A DNA stretch of 54,090 nucleotides from Flavonifractor sp. An112 (GCF_002161085.1 NZ_NFLU01000013.1:1-54090), one strand, 5' to 3'. Positions 7,952 to 17,879 are shown, counted from the first letter of the stretch. Notes: generated by a model not told the origin, from the sequence alone. Program-made: numbers and translations.

Positions 7952-8695
7952 ATGGCATTATTCAAACCGAAGGCGGCGCAGGCCCAGGTGGATTTTGACT
8001 ACCTGCCCCGTCATGTGGCGATCATCATGGACGGCAACGGCCGCTGGGCCAAGCGTCGGGGGCTGCCCCGTACGGCAGGACACGCCGCTGGCGCGGAGAC
8101 CTTCCGTACCATCGCCACATACTGTCAGAAGATCGGAATTGAGTATCTGACGGTATACGCCTTCTCCACGGAGAATTGGAAGCGACCTCTGGAGGAGGTC
8201 TCCGCCATCATCGGACTGCTGAAGAAGTATCTTCTGGAGTCCATTGAGAAGATGGAGCGGGACAAGATCAGACTCCACTTTTTCGGAGATCTGGAGGCAC
8301 TTCCTCCGGAGTTGAGAGAATTGACGGTGCGTACCGACGATATCTCCACACACTATGATGGTATGCAGGTCAACGTATGCTTCAACTATGGCGGACGGGA
8401 TGAGATTGTCCGTGCGGCCCGGGCTTTTGCGGCGGAGTGTGCGGCGGGGAAGAAGGACCCCGCTCAGCTGACAGAGGCGGATTTTTCCGGTTACCTCTAT
8501 TCTGCCGGGGTACCCGACCCGGACCTGGTGATCCGGCCCAGCGGTGAGCTGCGGATCTCCAACTTCTTGCTGTGGCAGTCGGCCTACGCGGAATTCTACT
8601 ATACCGACGTGCTGTGGCCTGACTTCAGCAAGGAAGAGCTGAACAAGGCGCTGGCGGCTTATCAGGGCCGTTCCCGCCGCTATGGAGGTGTCTGA
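7952..8695 (+). CDS. uppS: undecaprenyl diphosphate synthase (isoprenyl transferase)
   Basis: A 247-residue cis-prenyltransferase that makes the lipid carrier for peptidoglycan by adding isopentenyl units. It shows DGNGRWAKRRGLPRTAGH near residue 30 with the catalytic Asp, the FSTENWKRP motif, and RPSGELRISNFLLWQSAYAE toward the C-terminus. The start at 7952 gives the usual length; the upstream site is weak (GCGGGTTG). The stop is directly followed by the GTG start of cdsA. Its substrate pathway is fed by dxr and ispG of the same cluster. Confidence 0.97.
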   Translation: MALFKPKAAQAQVDFDYLPRHVAIIMDGNGRWAKRRGLPRTAGHAAGAETFRTIATYCQKIGIEYLTVYAFSTENWKRPLEEVSAIIGLLKKYLLESIEKMERDKIRLHFFGDLEALPPELRELTVRTDDISTHYDGMQVNVCFNYGGRDEIVRAARAFAAECAAGKKDPAQLTEADFSGYLYSAGVPDPDLVIRPSGELRISNFLLWQSAYAEFYYTDVLWPDFSKEELNKALAAYQGRSRRYGGV

Positions 8696-9520
8696 GTGGT
8701 CAAGCGAATCATGGTGGCGGTGGTCTGTATCCCGCTGCTGGCGGCAGCGGTATACGGTGTCTCGCCGGTCTATCCGGTTATCCTGCCCATTCTGGTGGCC
8801 GGATTGTCTATGATCGCGGTGCATGAGGTACTGTGGTCCACCGGATTTCTTAAGCATACCCGTATTTCCGGCTATTCCATTGTTTTGGCAGGCCTCATTC
8901 CGTTCTGGGTCTACTATAACGGCAAACTAATACCCGCCTTGGCCGGAATGTTCCTCTATGTGGTGCTTCTCTTTGCCGAGGCCATTGGCAGCCATAAGCG
9001 CATTACCCTGGAGAAAATGGGAGGCGCTTTCTTCCTCAGTGTAGTCATTCCCTTTTTCCTGTCCTCGCTGCTGCGGATCCGGCTCATGGAGCACTGGATG
9101 GCCCTCATCGTGCTGCCCTTTGAGGTGGCTTTCCTCAGCGATGCCTTTGCCCTCTTTGCAGGCATGGCCTTTGGCAAGCATAAGCTGGCGCCTGAGCTCT
9201 CCCCCAAAAAGACGGTGGAGGGCGCTGTGGGCGGCTTTGCAGGTGCCATTATCTGCACGGTGATCTATGGTGCTGTCCTCCAGTTTGGCTTCTCCATGCA
9301 GGTCAATTACCTGTATCTTGTGATTTACGGCGCTCTGGGCAGCATTGTATCCCAGCTGGGCGACCTGTCTTTTTCCTATATCAAGCGGGAGTATGGCATC
9401 AAGGATTTCGGCAACATTTTCCCCGGCCACGGCGGCGTGCTGGACCGTTTCGACAGCGTGATCTTCTGCGCGCCCCTGATCGAACTGCTGATCCAATTCC
9501 TGCCCGCTGTGGGAGGCTGA
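8696..9520 (+). CDS. cdsA: phosphatidate cytidylyltransferase
   Basis: A 274-residue integral membrane enzyme that makes CDP-diacylglycerol, the precursor of membrane phospholipids. It has about seven hydrophobic segments and the C-terminal CDP-DAG synthase signature (KREYGIKDFGNIFPGHGG, then LDRFDS). It starts at a GTG immediately after the uppS stop, suggesting coupling, and ends 4 nt before dxr. Confidence 0.96.
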   Translation: MVKRIMVAVVCIPLLAAAVYGVSPVYPVILPILVAGLSMIAVHEVLWSTGFLKHTRISGYSIVLAGLIPFWVYYNGKLIPALAGMFLYVVLLFAEAIGSHKRITLEKMGGAFFLSVVIPFFLSSLLRIRLMEHWMALIVLPFEVAFLSDAFALFAGMAFGKHKLAPELSPKKTVEGAVGGFAGAIICTVIYGAVLQFGFSMQVNYLYLVIYGALGSIVSQLGDLSFSYIKREYGIKDFGNIFPGHGGVLDRFDSVIFCAPLIELLIQFLPAVGG

Positions 9521-9524
9521 ACAC

Positions 9525-10664
9525 ATGAGCAACTGCATTTCTTTGCTGGGTTCTACCGGCTCCATCGGGCGGCAGTCACTGGAAGTGATTGCCGCCTGTG
9601 GCATGACTGTGGCTTCCTTGACCGCCAACCGGGACGTGGAGCGGATGGAGGCCCAATGCCGCCAGTTCCGGCCCCGACTGGCGGTCATGATGGACCCTGC
9701 CGCTGCCGCCGACCTGCGGACCCGGCTGGCCGATACGTCCATCCGGGTGGCCTCCGGTCCTGAGGGACTGGTGGAGGCCGCCACTCTGGAGGAGGCGGAC
9801 ACTGTGCTCACCGCTGTGGTGGGTATGGTGGGCCTGGTTCCTACCCTGGCGGCGGTCCGTCAGGGCAAACGGATTGCACTGGCCAATAAAGAGACCCTGG
9901 TGTGCGCCGGCGAGCTGGTGATGAATGGGGCCGATCAGTACGGCGCGGAGATCGTACCGGTGGACTCGGAGCACTCAGCTATTTTCCAGTGTCTCCAGGG
10001 CAGCCGGGACAGGGGAGAGGTGAAACGCCTTATCCTCACCGCCTCCGGCGGGCCCTTCTGGGGCTGGGATAAAGAGGCGATTGCCTCTGCTACGGTGGAG
10101 CAGGCCCTGAAGCACCCCAACTGGTCTATGGGCGCCAAGATCACGGTGGACTCCGCTACGCTGATGAACAAAGGCCTGGAGTTTATCGAGGCTATGCGGC
10201 TCTATCGGATGCCGCCGGAAAAAATCTCCATTGTGGTCCATCGGGAGAGCATCATCCACTCCCTGGTGGAATACTGTGATAACGCGGTGCTGGCCCAGTT
10301 GGGGGTACCAGATATGCGTCTGCCTATCCAGTACGCATTGACCTGGCCCGCCCGTACCCAGGCGGTGGCAAAGCCGCTGGACCTGCTGACCTGTCCGCCG
10401 TTGACCTTCCATGCTCCGGATTATGAGGCGTTTCCCTGCCTCTCCCTGGCGCTGGAGGCCGCCAAAACCGGCGGCACCGCTACCGCTATCCTCAACGGTG
10501 CAAACGAGGCGGCGGTGGGCCTCTTCCTGGCGGGGCAGATTTCCTTCGGCGAGATTGCCAAGCGAGTGGAGCGAGCGCTGGCCCAGGTTCCTGTGGTTCA
10601 AACGCCTGCCCTGGAGGATGTGCTGGAGGCCGACAAAGCCGCACGTCTGATTGCAGGCAGGTAA
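9525..10664 (+). CDS. dxr: 1-deoxy-D-xylulose 5-phosphate reductoisomerase
   Basis: 379 residues. It catalyses the NADPH-dependent conversion of DXP to MEP, the committed step of the non-mevalonate isoprenoid pathway. The NADPH-binding start LLGSTGSIGRQSLEVI, the metal and substrate motif DSEHSAIFQCLQG around residues 145-160, and TLMNKGLEFIEA are all present. Together with ispG downstream it shows that this organism makes isoprenoids by the MEP route. Confidence 0.97.
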   Translation: MSNCISLLGSTGSIGRQSLEVIAACGMTVASLTANRDVERMEAQCRQFRPRLAVMMDPAAAADLRTRLADTSIRVASGPEGLVEAATLEEADTVLTAVVGMVGLVPTLAAVRQGKRIALANKETLVCAGELVMNGADQYGAEIVPVDSEHSAIFQCLQGSRDRGEVKRLILTASGGPFWGWDKEAIASATVEQALKHPNWSMGAKITVDSATLMNKGLEFIEAMRLYRMPPEKISIVVHRESIIHSLVEYCDNAVLAQLGVPDMRLPIQYALTWPARTQAVAKPLDLLTCPPLTFHAPDYEAFPCLSLALEAAKTGGTATAILNGANEAAVGLFLAGQISFGEIAKRVERALAQVPVVQTPALEDVLEADKAARLIAGR

Positions 10665-10682
10665 TCTGAGTTTGAGGTGTCT

Positions 10683-11756
10683 ATGAACGTACTTTCCATT
10701 GTGCTTATCATCTTGTTTTTCGGGCTGCTCATTGCCATCCATGAATTCGGCCACTTTATTGCCGCCAAGCTGATGGGTGTGAAGGTGAACGAGTTTGCTA
10801 TCGGCATGGGCCCCAAGCTGTTTTCCAGGGAGAAAGGGGAAACGCTTTACAGTCTACGTGCCTTCCCCATCGGCGGCTTCTGCGCCATGGAGGGAGAGGG
10901 AGAGTCCTCCGATGATCCGAGAGCCTTTGGTAACAAGGCGGGCTGGAAGCGGCTTATTATTCTGGTGGCCGGTGCGTTCATGAATTTCATTACCGGTGTG
11001 GTGCTCATCCTCATCATCATGGCTATGGCGGGCAGTCCCTCCATGCCGGTGGTCACCAGCTTTATGCCCGGGGCAGAGGATATCGCCCAGACCGGGCTTC
11101 AGCCGGGAGATCAGTTTTACTCCATTGACGGACACCGCATCTACTTCAACAACGACGCCTTTATCTTCCTGGAGCGAGCAGGGGAGCAGGTGGATGTGGT
11201 GGTGCTGCGGGACGGTGAGAAGGTGGATCTGGGCACCATTGACCTGCCCTATCGACAGCTCACCGATGAAAACGGCAATCAGGTCATGAAGCGGGGAATT
11301 TATCTGGGCGAGTTCCAGGAGGATACCCCCCTGACCTTGCTGCGAAACACCTGGTATCAGGCGGTGGACTACGTCCGTATGGTATGGATGGGCCTTGGCG
11401 ACCTGATTACCGGTGCGGTGGGCCTGAACGATATGTCGGGTGTCATCGGCATTGTAGCCGTGGCAGGCGATGTGGGCCAGGCAGGCGCCGCAGCGGCCGG
11501 TTTGTTCGGCCTGTTCATCAACATTCTGGACTTTACTGCTCTGATTGCCATTAACCTGGCGGTGATGAATCTGCTGCCCATCCCGGCTTTGGACGGCGGA
11601 CAGATCCTGTTTGTGTTTGTGGGCGGGATCTACCGGCTCATTACCAAAAAGAAGATGAATGAAAAGTATCTGGGCTATGTGAATGCCGTGGGCTTTTTCT
11701 GCCTCATCGCCTTAATGGTGGTGGTGGCGGTCAACGACGTGATCAAGCTGTTTTAG
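10683..11756 (+). CDS. rseP: RseP-like site-2 membrane metalloprotease
   Basis: 357 residues. The first membrane segment contains the zinc-binding HEFGH (residues 20-24), followed by [20 protein letters not shown], a central PDZ domain (around 125-200, [14 protein letters not shown]) and a C-terminal [11 protein letters not shown] with the third zinc ligand. It cuts membrane-embedded regulators such as anti-sigma factors and clears signal peptides. I prefer ATG 10683 to GTG 10677; GAGGTG just precedes it, although the spacing is short. It sits in the standard place between dxr and ispG. Confidence 0.94.
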   Translation: MNVLSIVLIILFFGLLIAIHEFGHFIAAKLMGVKVNEFAIGMGPKLFSREKGETLYSLRAFPIGGFCAMEGEGESSDDPRAFGNKAGWKRLIILVAGAFMNFITGVVLILIIMAMAGSPSMPVVTSFMPGAEDIAQTGLQPGDQFYSIDGHRIYFNNDAFIFLERAGEQVDVVVLRDGEKVDLGTIDLPYRQLTDENGNQVMKRGIYLGEFQEDTPLTLLRNTWYQAVDYVRMVWMGLGDLITGAVGLNDMSGVIGIVAVAGDVGQAGAAAAGLFGLFINILDFTALIAINLAVMNLLPIPALDGGQILFVFVGGIYRLITKKKMNEKYLGYVNAVGFFCLIALMVVVAVNDVIKLF

Positions 11757-11770
11757 CGGGAGGTATACCA

Positions 11771-12808
11771 ATGACCAGACAGATTCTTGTGGGCGGCGTC
11801 CCGGTGGGCGGCGGCGCTCCGGTCACCATTCAATCCATGACCAATACCCGCACCGAGGATGTGACAGCCACGGTGAATCAGATCCTCCGTCTGGAGGAGG
11901 CAGGCTGCCAGATCATCCGGGTAGCGGTACCCGATATGGCGGCGGCCAAAGCCGTAGGGGCCATCAAGGCCGGTATCCATATCCCGCTGGTGGTGGACAT
12001 TCACTTTGACTATAAGCTGGCCCTGGCCTGTGTAGAGGAGGGGTGCGACGCAGTGCGCATCAATCCCGGCAACATTGGCGGGGAAGACCGGGTGAAAGCG
12101 GTAGCGGAAGCCTGTAAAGCAAGACACCTTCCCATCCGCATTGGCGTCAACGGCGGTTCTCTGGAGAAGCCCCTGCTAGCCAAGTACGGCGGAGTCACCC
12201 CGGAGGCCCTGGTGGAGTCTGCCTTCGGTCACATTGCTCTGCTGGAACAGTATGATTTCCATGATATCTGCGTCTCTCTCAAGTCCTCGTCGGTGGTCAC
12301 CACCATGGCGGCCTACAAGCTGATGAGCGAGAAAAGTGATTATCCTTTACACCTTGGCGTTACCGAGACGGGCACCACCCGTATGGGTACCATCAAGTCC
12401 GCCATCGGCATCGGGGGTCTGCTGGCCCTGGGTATCGGCGACACCCTGCGGGTGTCTCTATCCGCCGACCCGGTGGAGGAGGTGTACGCCGCCAAGGATA
12501 TCCTAAAGGCCCTGGGTATGGCAGCCAACGAGCCCAATCTGGTGTCCTGTCCCACCTGCGGTCGTACCCGCATTGATCTGATTGGCCTGGCCCACCAGGT
12601 GGAGGATCGGCTGAAGGAAGTCCACAAGCCCATTACCGTGGCAGTGATGGGCTGCGTGGTCAACGGCCCCGGCGAAGCCGCCGCCGCCGATGTAGGTATT
12701 GCCGGTGGACAGGGGGAGGGCCTTCTGTTCCGCAAGGGCGAGATTGTGAAGAAGGTCCCCCAGGAGCAGCTGGTGGACGAGCTATTTACCCTGATCGACC
12801 AACTGTAA
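11771..12808 (+). CDS. ispG: 4-hydroxy-3-methylbut-2-enyl diphosphate synthase
   Basis: A 345-residue 4Fe-4S enzyme of the MEP isoprenoid pathway that forms HMBPP. It begins with a TIM-barrel domain ([12 protein letters not shown] near residue 20, then INPGNIGG) and ends with the cluster domain bearing [12 protein letters not shown] and [20 protein letters not shown], giving the three Cys ligands. [18 protein letters not shown] is also typical. GGGAGGTAT precedes the ATG at 11771. Confidence 0.97.
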   Translation: MTRQILVGGVPVGGGAPVTIQSMTNTRTEDVTATVNQILRLEEAGCQIIRVAVPDMAAAKAVGAIKAGIHIPLVVDIHFDYKLALACVEEGCDAVRINPGNIGGEDRVKAVAEACKARHLPIRIGVNGGSLEKPLLAKYGGVTPEALVESAFGHIALLEQYDFHDICVSLKSSSVVTTMAAYKLMSEKSDYPLHLGVTETGTTRMGTIKSAIGIGGLLALGIGDTLRVSLSADPVEEVYAAKDILKALGMAANEPNLVSCPTCGRTRIDLIGLAHQVEDRLKEVHKPITVAVMGCVVNGPGEAAAADVGIAGGQGEGLLFRKGEIVKKVPQEQLVDELFTLIDQL

Positions 12809-12824
12809 AGCAGGAGCGTGTCCT

Positions 12825-15800
12825 ATGCCTCAAGCACAAAAGATCCCATTTTTAAAACTGTTTTCCGCCTGGCGGGCCGGCCCGGAGCTGACGGCGATGG
12901 TCCAGGGCTACCTAGTGACCCGGGCGGTCATCGATAAACATACCCGGTCCATCAAGGCCCAGGTGGAGTGCACCGCGCTCCCGGCGGAGGAGCTGCGCCG
13001 CCAAATCGAGCGCAGCATTGCCTTGGCCTACCGGGTGGAGCAGGTGTCGCTGGAGATGTCTGTCCCGGCTGGGGATGGGGCTGCCCCTACGCCCGAAGCG
13101 CCCCGGAAGCCTGCGGCAGCCGCCCCGGTTCCGGAGCAGCCTGCTCCCGTCCAGCAGCCCCAAAAGCCGCCGGTGGAGGATGATGCCGCCGCGGCCTTCC
13201 GCCGTACCGAGGAGATCCGCCGCAAGGCTCTGGAGAGCCTGAAGGTGGCCCGTCCCACAGAGAAAAAGGCCCCTAAAGAGGGGAAAGGGAAATTACTTTA
13301 CGGCCGCCATGAGATCAAGAAGGAACCTATCCCAATGGGTACCCTGGATCTGGATATGGGTACCGTCATTGTGGAGGGCGACGTGTTCGCGGTAGACCAC
13401 CGGGAGTTGAAGCGGCGGGAGGCCTGGGTGGTGTCCTTCGACGTGACCGACTATACCGGCTCCGTGCGGGTCAACAAGTTTTTTCCCGGCGATGAGGGCA
13501 AGCCCTTGGTAGAGGGTGTGAAGAAAGGTCAGCATCTCTTTATCCAGGGTAAGCTGAATATCGACCGCTTTACCGGTGACATGGTGCTGGAGCCCTTCGC
13601 GGTGATGGAGGGCAAAAAAGAGCCCAAGATGGACAACGCCCCCGAGAAACGGGTGGAGCTCCACCTCCATACCAATATGTCGGCCATGGATGCCCTTACC
13701 GCTGTGGGCTCCAAGATGGACTCTCCCATCGGCGTGGACAAGAACGTGGTGAAGCGGGCGGAGCGGTGGGGCCACCGGGCCATCGCCATCACCGACCACG
13801 GCGTGGCCCATTCCTTCCCCAACGCCTGGCACTCGGCCAAGAACATCAAGATCCTCTACGGTGTGGAGGCCTATTTCATCAACGACGTGGATGACCGGGT
13901 GGTCATTCACGGTGACAAGGAACAGGACTTTACACAAGATATCGTCTGCTTTGATATTGAGACCACCGGCCTGGACAAGCGCACCGAGGCCATCACTGAG
14001 ATCGGCGCCGTGGTGCTGCGGAACGGGGAAGTGGTGGAGCAGTTCTCCACCTTCGCCGACCCGGGCCGGCCCCTGACCCGGGAGATCACCCAGCTCACCG
14101 GCATCACGGATGAGATGCTGAAGGGGGCCCCCTCCCAGGAGGAGGCGGTCAATGCGTTCCTGGACTTCGTGGGGGACCGGCCTCTGGCCGCCCACAACGC
14201 GGAGTTCGATATGGGCTTTATTGGGGAGGCCTGCCGCCGCATGGGCCGGCCTTTCGAGAATACCTCTCTGGACAGCCTGATCCTGGCTCAGAACCTGCTG
14301 CCCGACCTGGGCAAGTATAAGCTGGATATCGTGGCCAATCACCTGAATCTGCCTGCTTTCAACCATCACCGGGCCTATGACGACGCGGCCACGGTGGGCT
14401 ATATGCTGGTGCCCTTCTTCCGGATGCTGGCCGACCTGGGGGTGCATACCCTCCAGCAGATCAACCCGGCCATGTCCAAGCTCCGCTCCGGCGGCAAGGC
14501 CAAGCGGCAGCCCAAGCACCTGATCGTGCTGGCCAAGAATCAGCTGGGCCTGCGGAACCTCTATAAGCTGATCTCCGCCTCCTATCTGGACCACTTCAAG
14601 CGCTATCCCATCATGCCAAAAAGCCTCATCAACCAGCACCGGGAGGGTCTCATCATCGGCTCTGCCTGCGAGGCCGGCGAGCTGTTCCAGGCCATCGTCA
14701 AACGGAAGGAGTGGAACGAGCTCAAGCGCATCGCCTCCTGGTACGACTTCCTGGAGATCCAGCCCCTGTGCAACAACGCCTTTATGCTCCGCAAGGGCAT
14801 GGTGAAGAGCCAGGAGGAGCTGCGGGACTTCAACCGCACGGTGGTGGCTCTGGGCGAGGCACTGGACAAGCCGGTGTGCGCCACCGGCGACGTCCATTTT
14901 CTGGACCCGGAGGACGAGATTTACCGCCATATCCTGCTGGCCTCCAAGGGCTTTGACGACGCCGATTCCCCTCTGCCCCTGTACTTCAAGACCACCCAGG
15001 AGATGCTGGATGAGTTTGCCTACCTGGGCAAGGAGAAGGCCTACGAGGTGGTGGTGCGCAACACCAACCTGGTGGCCGACTGGTGCGAGGACGTGGTGCC
15101 CCTGCCCAAGGGCCTGTTTGCTCCTAAGATTGAAAACTCCGCTGAGGAGCTGACCCGGCTGGTATGGGATAAGGCGAAAGCACTTTACGGTGAGGAACCG
15201 CCTCAGATCGTGGTGGACCGGATCAACGCCGAGCTGGGTGACATCATCAAGTGTAAGTACGACGTGATTTATATGTCGGCCCAGAAGCTGGTGCAGGACT
15301 CCCTGGATCACGGCTATCTGGTGGGCTCCCGTGGTTCGGTGGGCTCCTCTCTGGTGGCCTTCATGTCGGGTATCACCGAGGTGAACTCGCTGCCGCCTCA
15401 CTACCGCTGCCCCAAGTGCAAGCACTCTGACTTTGAGGCGGCCAAGGAGCTGGGCATCGGCTGCGGCGCTGATATGCCGGATGCCAACTGCCCGGTGTGC
15501 GGCACTCCCTATGACAAGGACGGCTTCAACATCCCCTTTGAGACCTTCCTGGGCTTCGGCGGCGACAAGGTGCCTGATATCGACCTGAACTTCTCCGGCG
15601 AATATCAGTCCAGCGCCCACCGCTATACCTTTGAGCTGTTTGGACAGACCCATGTGTTCCGGGCGGGCACCATTGGTACGGTGAAGGACAAAATTGCCTT
15701 CGGCTATGTGAAGCACTATCTGGACGACCACGGGCTCCACGGCACCCGTGCGGAGGAGAACCGTTTGTCGCTGGGTTGCAGCGGTGTTAAGCGCACCACC

Positions 15801-17009
15801 GGCCAGCACCCCGGCGGCATGGTGGTCATTCCCCAGAACCGTGAGATCTACGACTTCTGCCCGGTGCAGCACCCCGCCGACGACCCGGACAGCGACATCA
15901 TCACCACCCACTTTGAATATCACTCCATGGAGTCCAATCTGCTGAAGCTGGATATGCTGGGCCACGATGATCCCACCATGATCCGAATGCTTCAGGACCT
16001 GACGGGGGTGGACCCCCAGAAGATCCCTCTGGACGACAAGGACACCATGAGTATCTTCACATCCTCCAAGGTGCTGGGCTTTGAGGACGACCCCATTCTG
16101 GGCCCCACCGGAGCCGTGGCCATTCCTGAGTTCAACACCAAGTTCACCCGGGGAATGCTCATGGACACCCAGCCCCACCAGTTCGATATCCTGCTGCGCC
16201 TGTCCGGCTTCTCCCACGGCACCGATGTGTGGCTGGGCAATGCCCGGGACCTGATCGTGGATCAGGGTATCCCCGTTGGCCAGGCCATCGGCTGTCGTGA
16301 CGATATCATGATCTTCCTGATCTCCTGCGGTATGCCGGAGAAGCGCTCCTTCAAGATCATGGAGGCGGTGCGAAAGGGAAGAGGCCTGCCCGAGGGAGCA
16401 GAGGAGGAGATGAAGGCCGCCGGTGTGCCCGACTGGTATATCGGCTCCTGTAAGAAGATCAAGTACCTGTTCCCCAAGGCCCACGCCGTGGCTTACGTTA
16501 TGATGGCCTTCCGCATTGCCTGGTTCAAGGTGCACCACCCCCTGGCCTTCTACGCCGCCTTCTTCTCCATCCGAGCCAAGGCCTTCGACGCCACCTGTAT
16601 GTGTATGGGCATGGATGTGTGCAAGGCCAAGATGAAGGAGATCGAGAGCAAGGAGAAGCCCACTCCTGTGGAGGAGGATACCCTGGTCACCCTGGAAGTG
16701 GTGTATGAGTTCTACCTCCGGGGCTTCACCTTTGAGCACATGGATCTGTACCGCTCCCACGCAATCAACTTCCTGCCCGATATGGAGAAGGGGACCCTGC
16801 TGCCGCCCTTTACCTCCATCCCCGGCTTGGGTGAGACGGCGGCCCTGTCCATTATGGAGCAGCGGCAGGGTAAGCGGTTCATCTCCATCGAGGAATTCTC
16901 CGCCGCCTGCCCCAAGGTGTCCAAGACCCACATTGAGCAGCTGAAAGCAGTGGGTGCCCTGGACGGTATGCCCGATACCAGTCAGATTACACTGTTTGAC
17001 GGCTTCTAA
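12825..17009 (+). CDS. polC: DNA polymerase III alpha subunit, PolC type
   Basis: A 1394-residue replicative polymerase with built-in proofreading. Order: N-terminal domain; Ala/Pro-rich linker around residues 85-125; OB domain about 170-265; PHP domain starting at VELHLHTNMSAMDALT (about 278), interrupted by the DEDD exonuclease (VCFDIETTGLDKRTEAITEI about 372; HHRAYDDAATVGYML about 514); polymerase core with GSRGSVGSSLVAFMSG (about 836), a zinc-binding CPKC/CPVC region and PDIDLNFSGEYQ (about 918). The C-terminus QITLFDGF fits the beta-clamp binding motif. It is typical of low-GC-type Firmicutes and close to the usual length. The last codons recur 181 bp downstream. Confidence 0.98.
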   Translation: MPQAQKIPFLKLFSAWRAGPELTAMVQGYLVTRAVIDKHTRSIKAQVECTALPAEELRRQIERSIALAYRVEQVSLEMSVPAGDGAAPTPEAPRKPAAAAPVPEQPAPVQQPQKPPVEDDAAAAFRRTEEIRRKALESLKVARPTEKKAPKEGKGKLLYGRHEIKKEPIPMGTLDLDMGTVIVEGDVFAVDHRELKRREAWVVSFDVTDYTGSVRVNKFFPGDEGKPLVEGVKKGQHLFIQGKLNIDRFTGDMVLEPFAVMEGKKEPKMDNAPEKRVELHLHTNMSAMDALTAVGSKMDSPIGVDKNVVKRAERWGHRAIAITDHGVAHSFPNAWHSAKNIKILYGVEAYFINDVDDRVVIHGDKEQDFTQDIVCFDIETTGLDKRTEAITEIGAVVLRNGEVVEQFSTFADPGRPLTREITQLTGITDEMLKGAPSQEEAVNAFLDFVGDRPLAAHNAEFDMGFIGEACRRMGRPFENTSLDSLILAQNLLPDLGKYKLDIVANHLNLPAFNHHRAYDDAATVGYMLVPFFRMLADLGVHTLQQINPAMSKLRSGGKAKRQPKHLIVLAKNQLGLRNLYKLISASYLDHFKRYPIMPKSLINQHREGLIIGSACEAGELFQAIVKRKEWNELKRIASWYDFLEIQPLCNNAFMLRKGMVKSQEELRDFNRTVVALGEALDKPVCATGDVHFLDPEDEIYRHILLASKGFDDADSPLPLYFKTTQEMLDEFAYLGKEKAYEVVVRNTNLVADWCEDVVPLPKGLFAPKIENSAEELTRLVWDKAKALYGEEPPQIVVDRINAELGDIIKCKYDVIYMSAQKLVQDSLDHGYLVGSRGSVGSSLVAFMSGITEVNSLPPHYRCPKCKHSDFEAAKELGIGCGADMPDANCPVCGTPYDKDGFNIPFETFLGFGGDKVPDIDLNFSGEYQSSAHRYTFELFGQTHVFRAGTIGTVKDKIAFGYVKHYLDDHGLHGTRAEENRLSLGCSGVKRTTGQHPGGMVVIPQNREIYDFCPVQHPADDPDSDIITTHFEYHSMESNLLKLDMLGHDDPTMIRMLQDLTGVDPQKIPLDDKDTMSIFTSSKVLGFEDDPILGPTGAVAIPEFNTKFTRGMLMDTQPHQFDILLRLSGFSHGTDVWLGNARDLIVDQGIPVGQAIGCRDDIMIFLISCGMPEKRSFKIMEAVRKGRGLPEGAEEEMKAAGVPDWYIGSCKKIKYLFPKAHAVAYVMMAFRIAWFKVHHPLAFYAAFFSIRAKAFDATCMCMGMDVCKAKMKEIESKEKPTPVEEDTLVTLEVVYEFYLRGFTFEHMDLYRSHAINFLPDMEKGTLLPPFTSIPGLGETAALSIMEQRQGKRFISIEEFSAACPKVSKTHIEQLKAVGALDGMPDTSQITLFDGF

Positions 17010-17211
17010 GGGAGGGCATACCGTCCTCCCGCCGCTTTTGCGGCGTCCGAGCGTTTTGCTGGAGGCAAAACCTCGATGCCGGACGAATTGATTTCGTCCG
17101 GCAGATGGGGTGAAATGGGACCCCACAAGAGGCTTGCCTCTTGTGGGTATGCCCGATACCAGTCAGATCACGCTGTTTGACGGATTTTAAGGAAAGGCAT
17201 ACCGTCCCCCT
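16965..17211 (+). repeat. duplicated polC 3' end flanking a hairpin-rich spacer
   Basis: Copy A (16965-17030) holds the last codons of polC, its stop and about 20 following bases. Copy B (17146-17211) repeats this with an exact offset of 181. The first 23 bases are identical. In the next seven codons (ITLFDGF) the four differences are all at third positions and synonymous, and both copies keep the TAA. After the stop, GGCATACCGTCC recurs. Copy B has no open frame of its own. The pattern resembles an attachment-site duplication in which a gene 3' end was replaced by a diverged copy. Confidence 0.85.
17030..17147. other. cluster of hairpins downstream of polC
   Basis: Five stem-loops lie in 118 bases between the two polC 3'-end copies: 17030-17045 (CGCCGC/GCGGCG, TTTT loop), 17053-17071 (GTTTTGC/GCAAAAC), 17078-17102 (perfect 10-bp GCCGGACGAA stem), 17106-17125 (TGGGGT/ACCCCA), and 17122-17147 (10-bp CCCACAAGAG stem, sharing bases with the previous one). 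No T-run follows most of them, so this is not a simple terminator. It may be a REP/MITE-like intergenic repeat or a structured RNA. Confidence 0.7.
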
Positions 17212-17283
17212 TTGCGGGCTTGTATTTTGTCTGGGAAAATGGTACCATAAACCCATCCTATTACATAAATGAGGTGTGTGACC

Positions 17284-17796
17284 ATGTTGGATCAAAAGGT
17301 TGCTGAGCTGCTGAATGTACAGGTGAATAAGGAGTTCTACTCCGCCTACCTCTATCTGGACTTTTCCATCTACTATGATGAGATCGGACTGGACGGTTTC
17401 TCCAACTGGTACAAGGTACAGGCCCAGGAGGAGCGGGACCACGCCATGCTCTTCCTCCAATACCTGCAGAACAACGGCTGCAAGGCCACTCTGGACACCA
17501 TCCAGAAGCCGGACAAGGAGTTCAAGGACAAGCTGGAGGTGTTGGAGTTCGGCCTGGAGCATGAGCGCTACGTTACCGGCCTGATCCACAATATTTATGA
17601 GGCTGCTCAGGCCGCCAAGGATTTCCGCACCACGCAGTTCCTGGACTGGTTTGTCAAGGAGCAGGGCGAGGAGGAAAAGAACGCGGAGGACATGATCAAA
17701 AAAATGAAGCTCTTTGGAGATGACGCCAAGGGCCTGTATATGCTTAACAGTGAAATGGCTGCCCGGGTCTACAGAGCCCCCAGTCTGGTTCTTTAA
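17284..17796 (+). CDS. ferritin (non-haem, FtnA-like)
   Basis: A 170-residue four-helix-bundle iron storage protein. It carries the ferroxidase-type residues in NVQVNKEFYSAYLYLDFSIY, QAQEERDHAMLFLQYL and WFVKEQGEEEKNAEDMIKKM, matching bacterial ferritin with E, E-x-x-H and Q/E ligands. The start at 17284 follows GAGGTG; ATG 17269 lies upstream of that site. It stores Fe(III) and limits iron-driven oxidative damage. It is a single gene with its own terminator. Confidence 0.95.
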   Translation: MLDQKVAELLNVQVNKEFYSAYLYLDFSIYYDEIGLDGFSNWYKVQAQEERDHAMLFLQYLQNNGCKATLDTIQKPDKEFKDKLEVLEFGLEHERYVTGLIHNIYEAAQAAKDFRTTQFLDWFVKEQGEEEKNAEDMIKKMKLFGDDAKGLYMLNSEMAARVYRAPSLVL

Positions 17797-17806
17797 GCGA
17801 TTGCAG

Positions 17807-17838
17807 CGGGCAGCCCCCAGGGGGCTGCCCGTATTTTA
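17807..17838 (+). terminator. Rho-independent terminator of the ferritin gene
   Basis: A 10-bp GC-rich stem (CGGGCAGCCC, 17807-17816, with 17822-17831) is followed by a T-rich stretch, 10 nt after the stop codon. Confidence 0.85.
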
Positions 17839-17850
17839 TTCGGTTCGCAC

Positions 17851-17879
17851 TTGACAAAATTGGGATGCTATAGTATATT
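17851..17879 (+). promoter_or_regulatory. promoter of the histidine operon
   Basis: TTGACA (17851-17856) and TATATT (17874-17879) are spaced 17 bp, about 37 nt before the hisZ start. The leader is too short for a T-box or attenuator, so regulation would have to act at the promoter. Confidence 0.75.

Noticed and set aside
13293..17126. A 1277-codon open frame antisense to polC
   Set aside because: It mirrors polC codons in GC-rich DNA, is His/Gly/Leu-rich with no domain, and polC on the other strand is certain.
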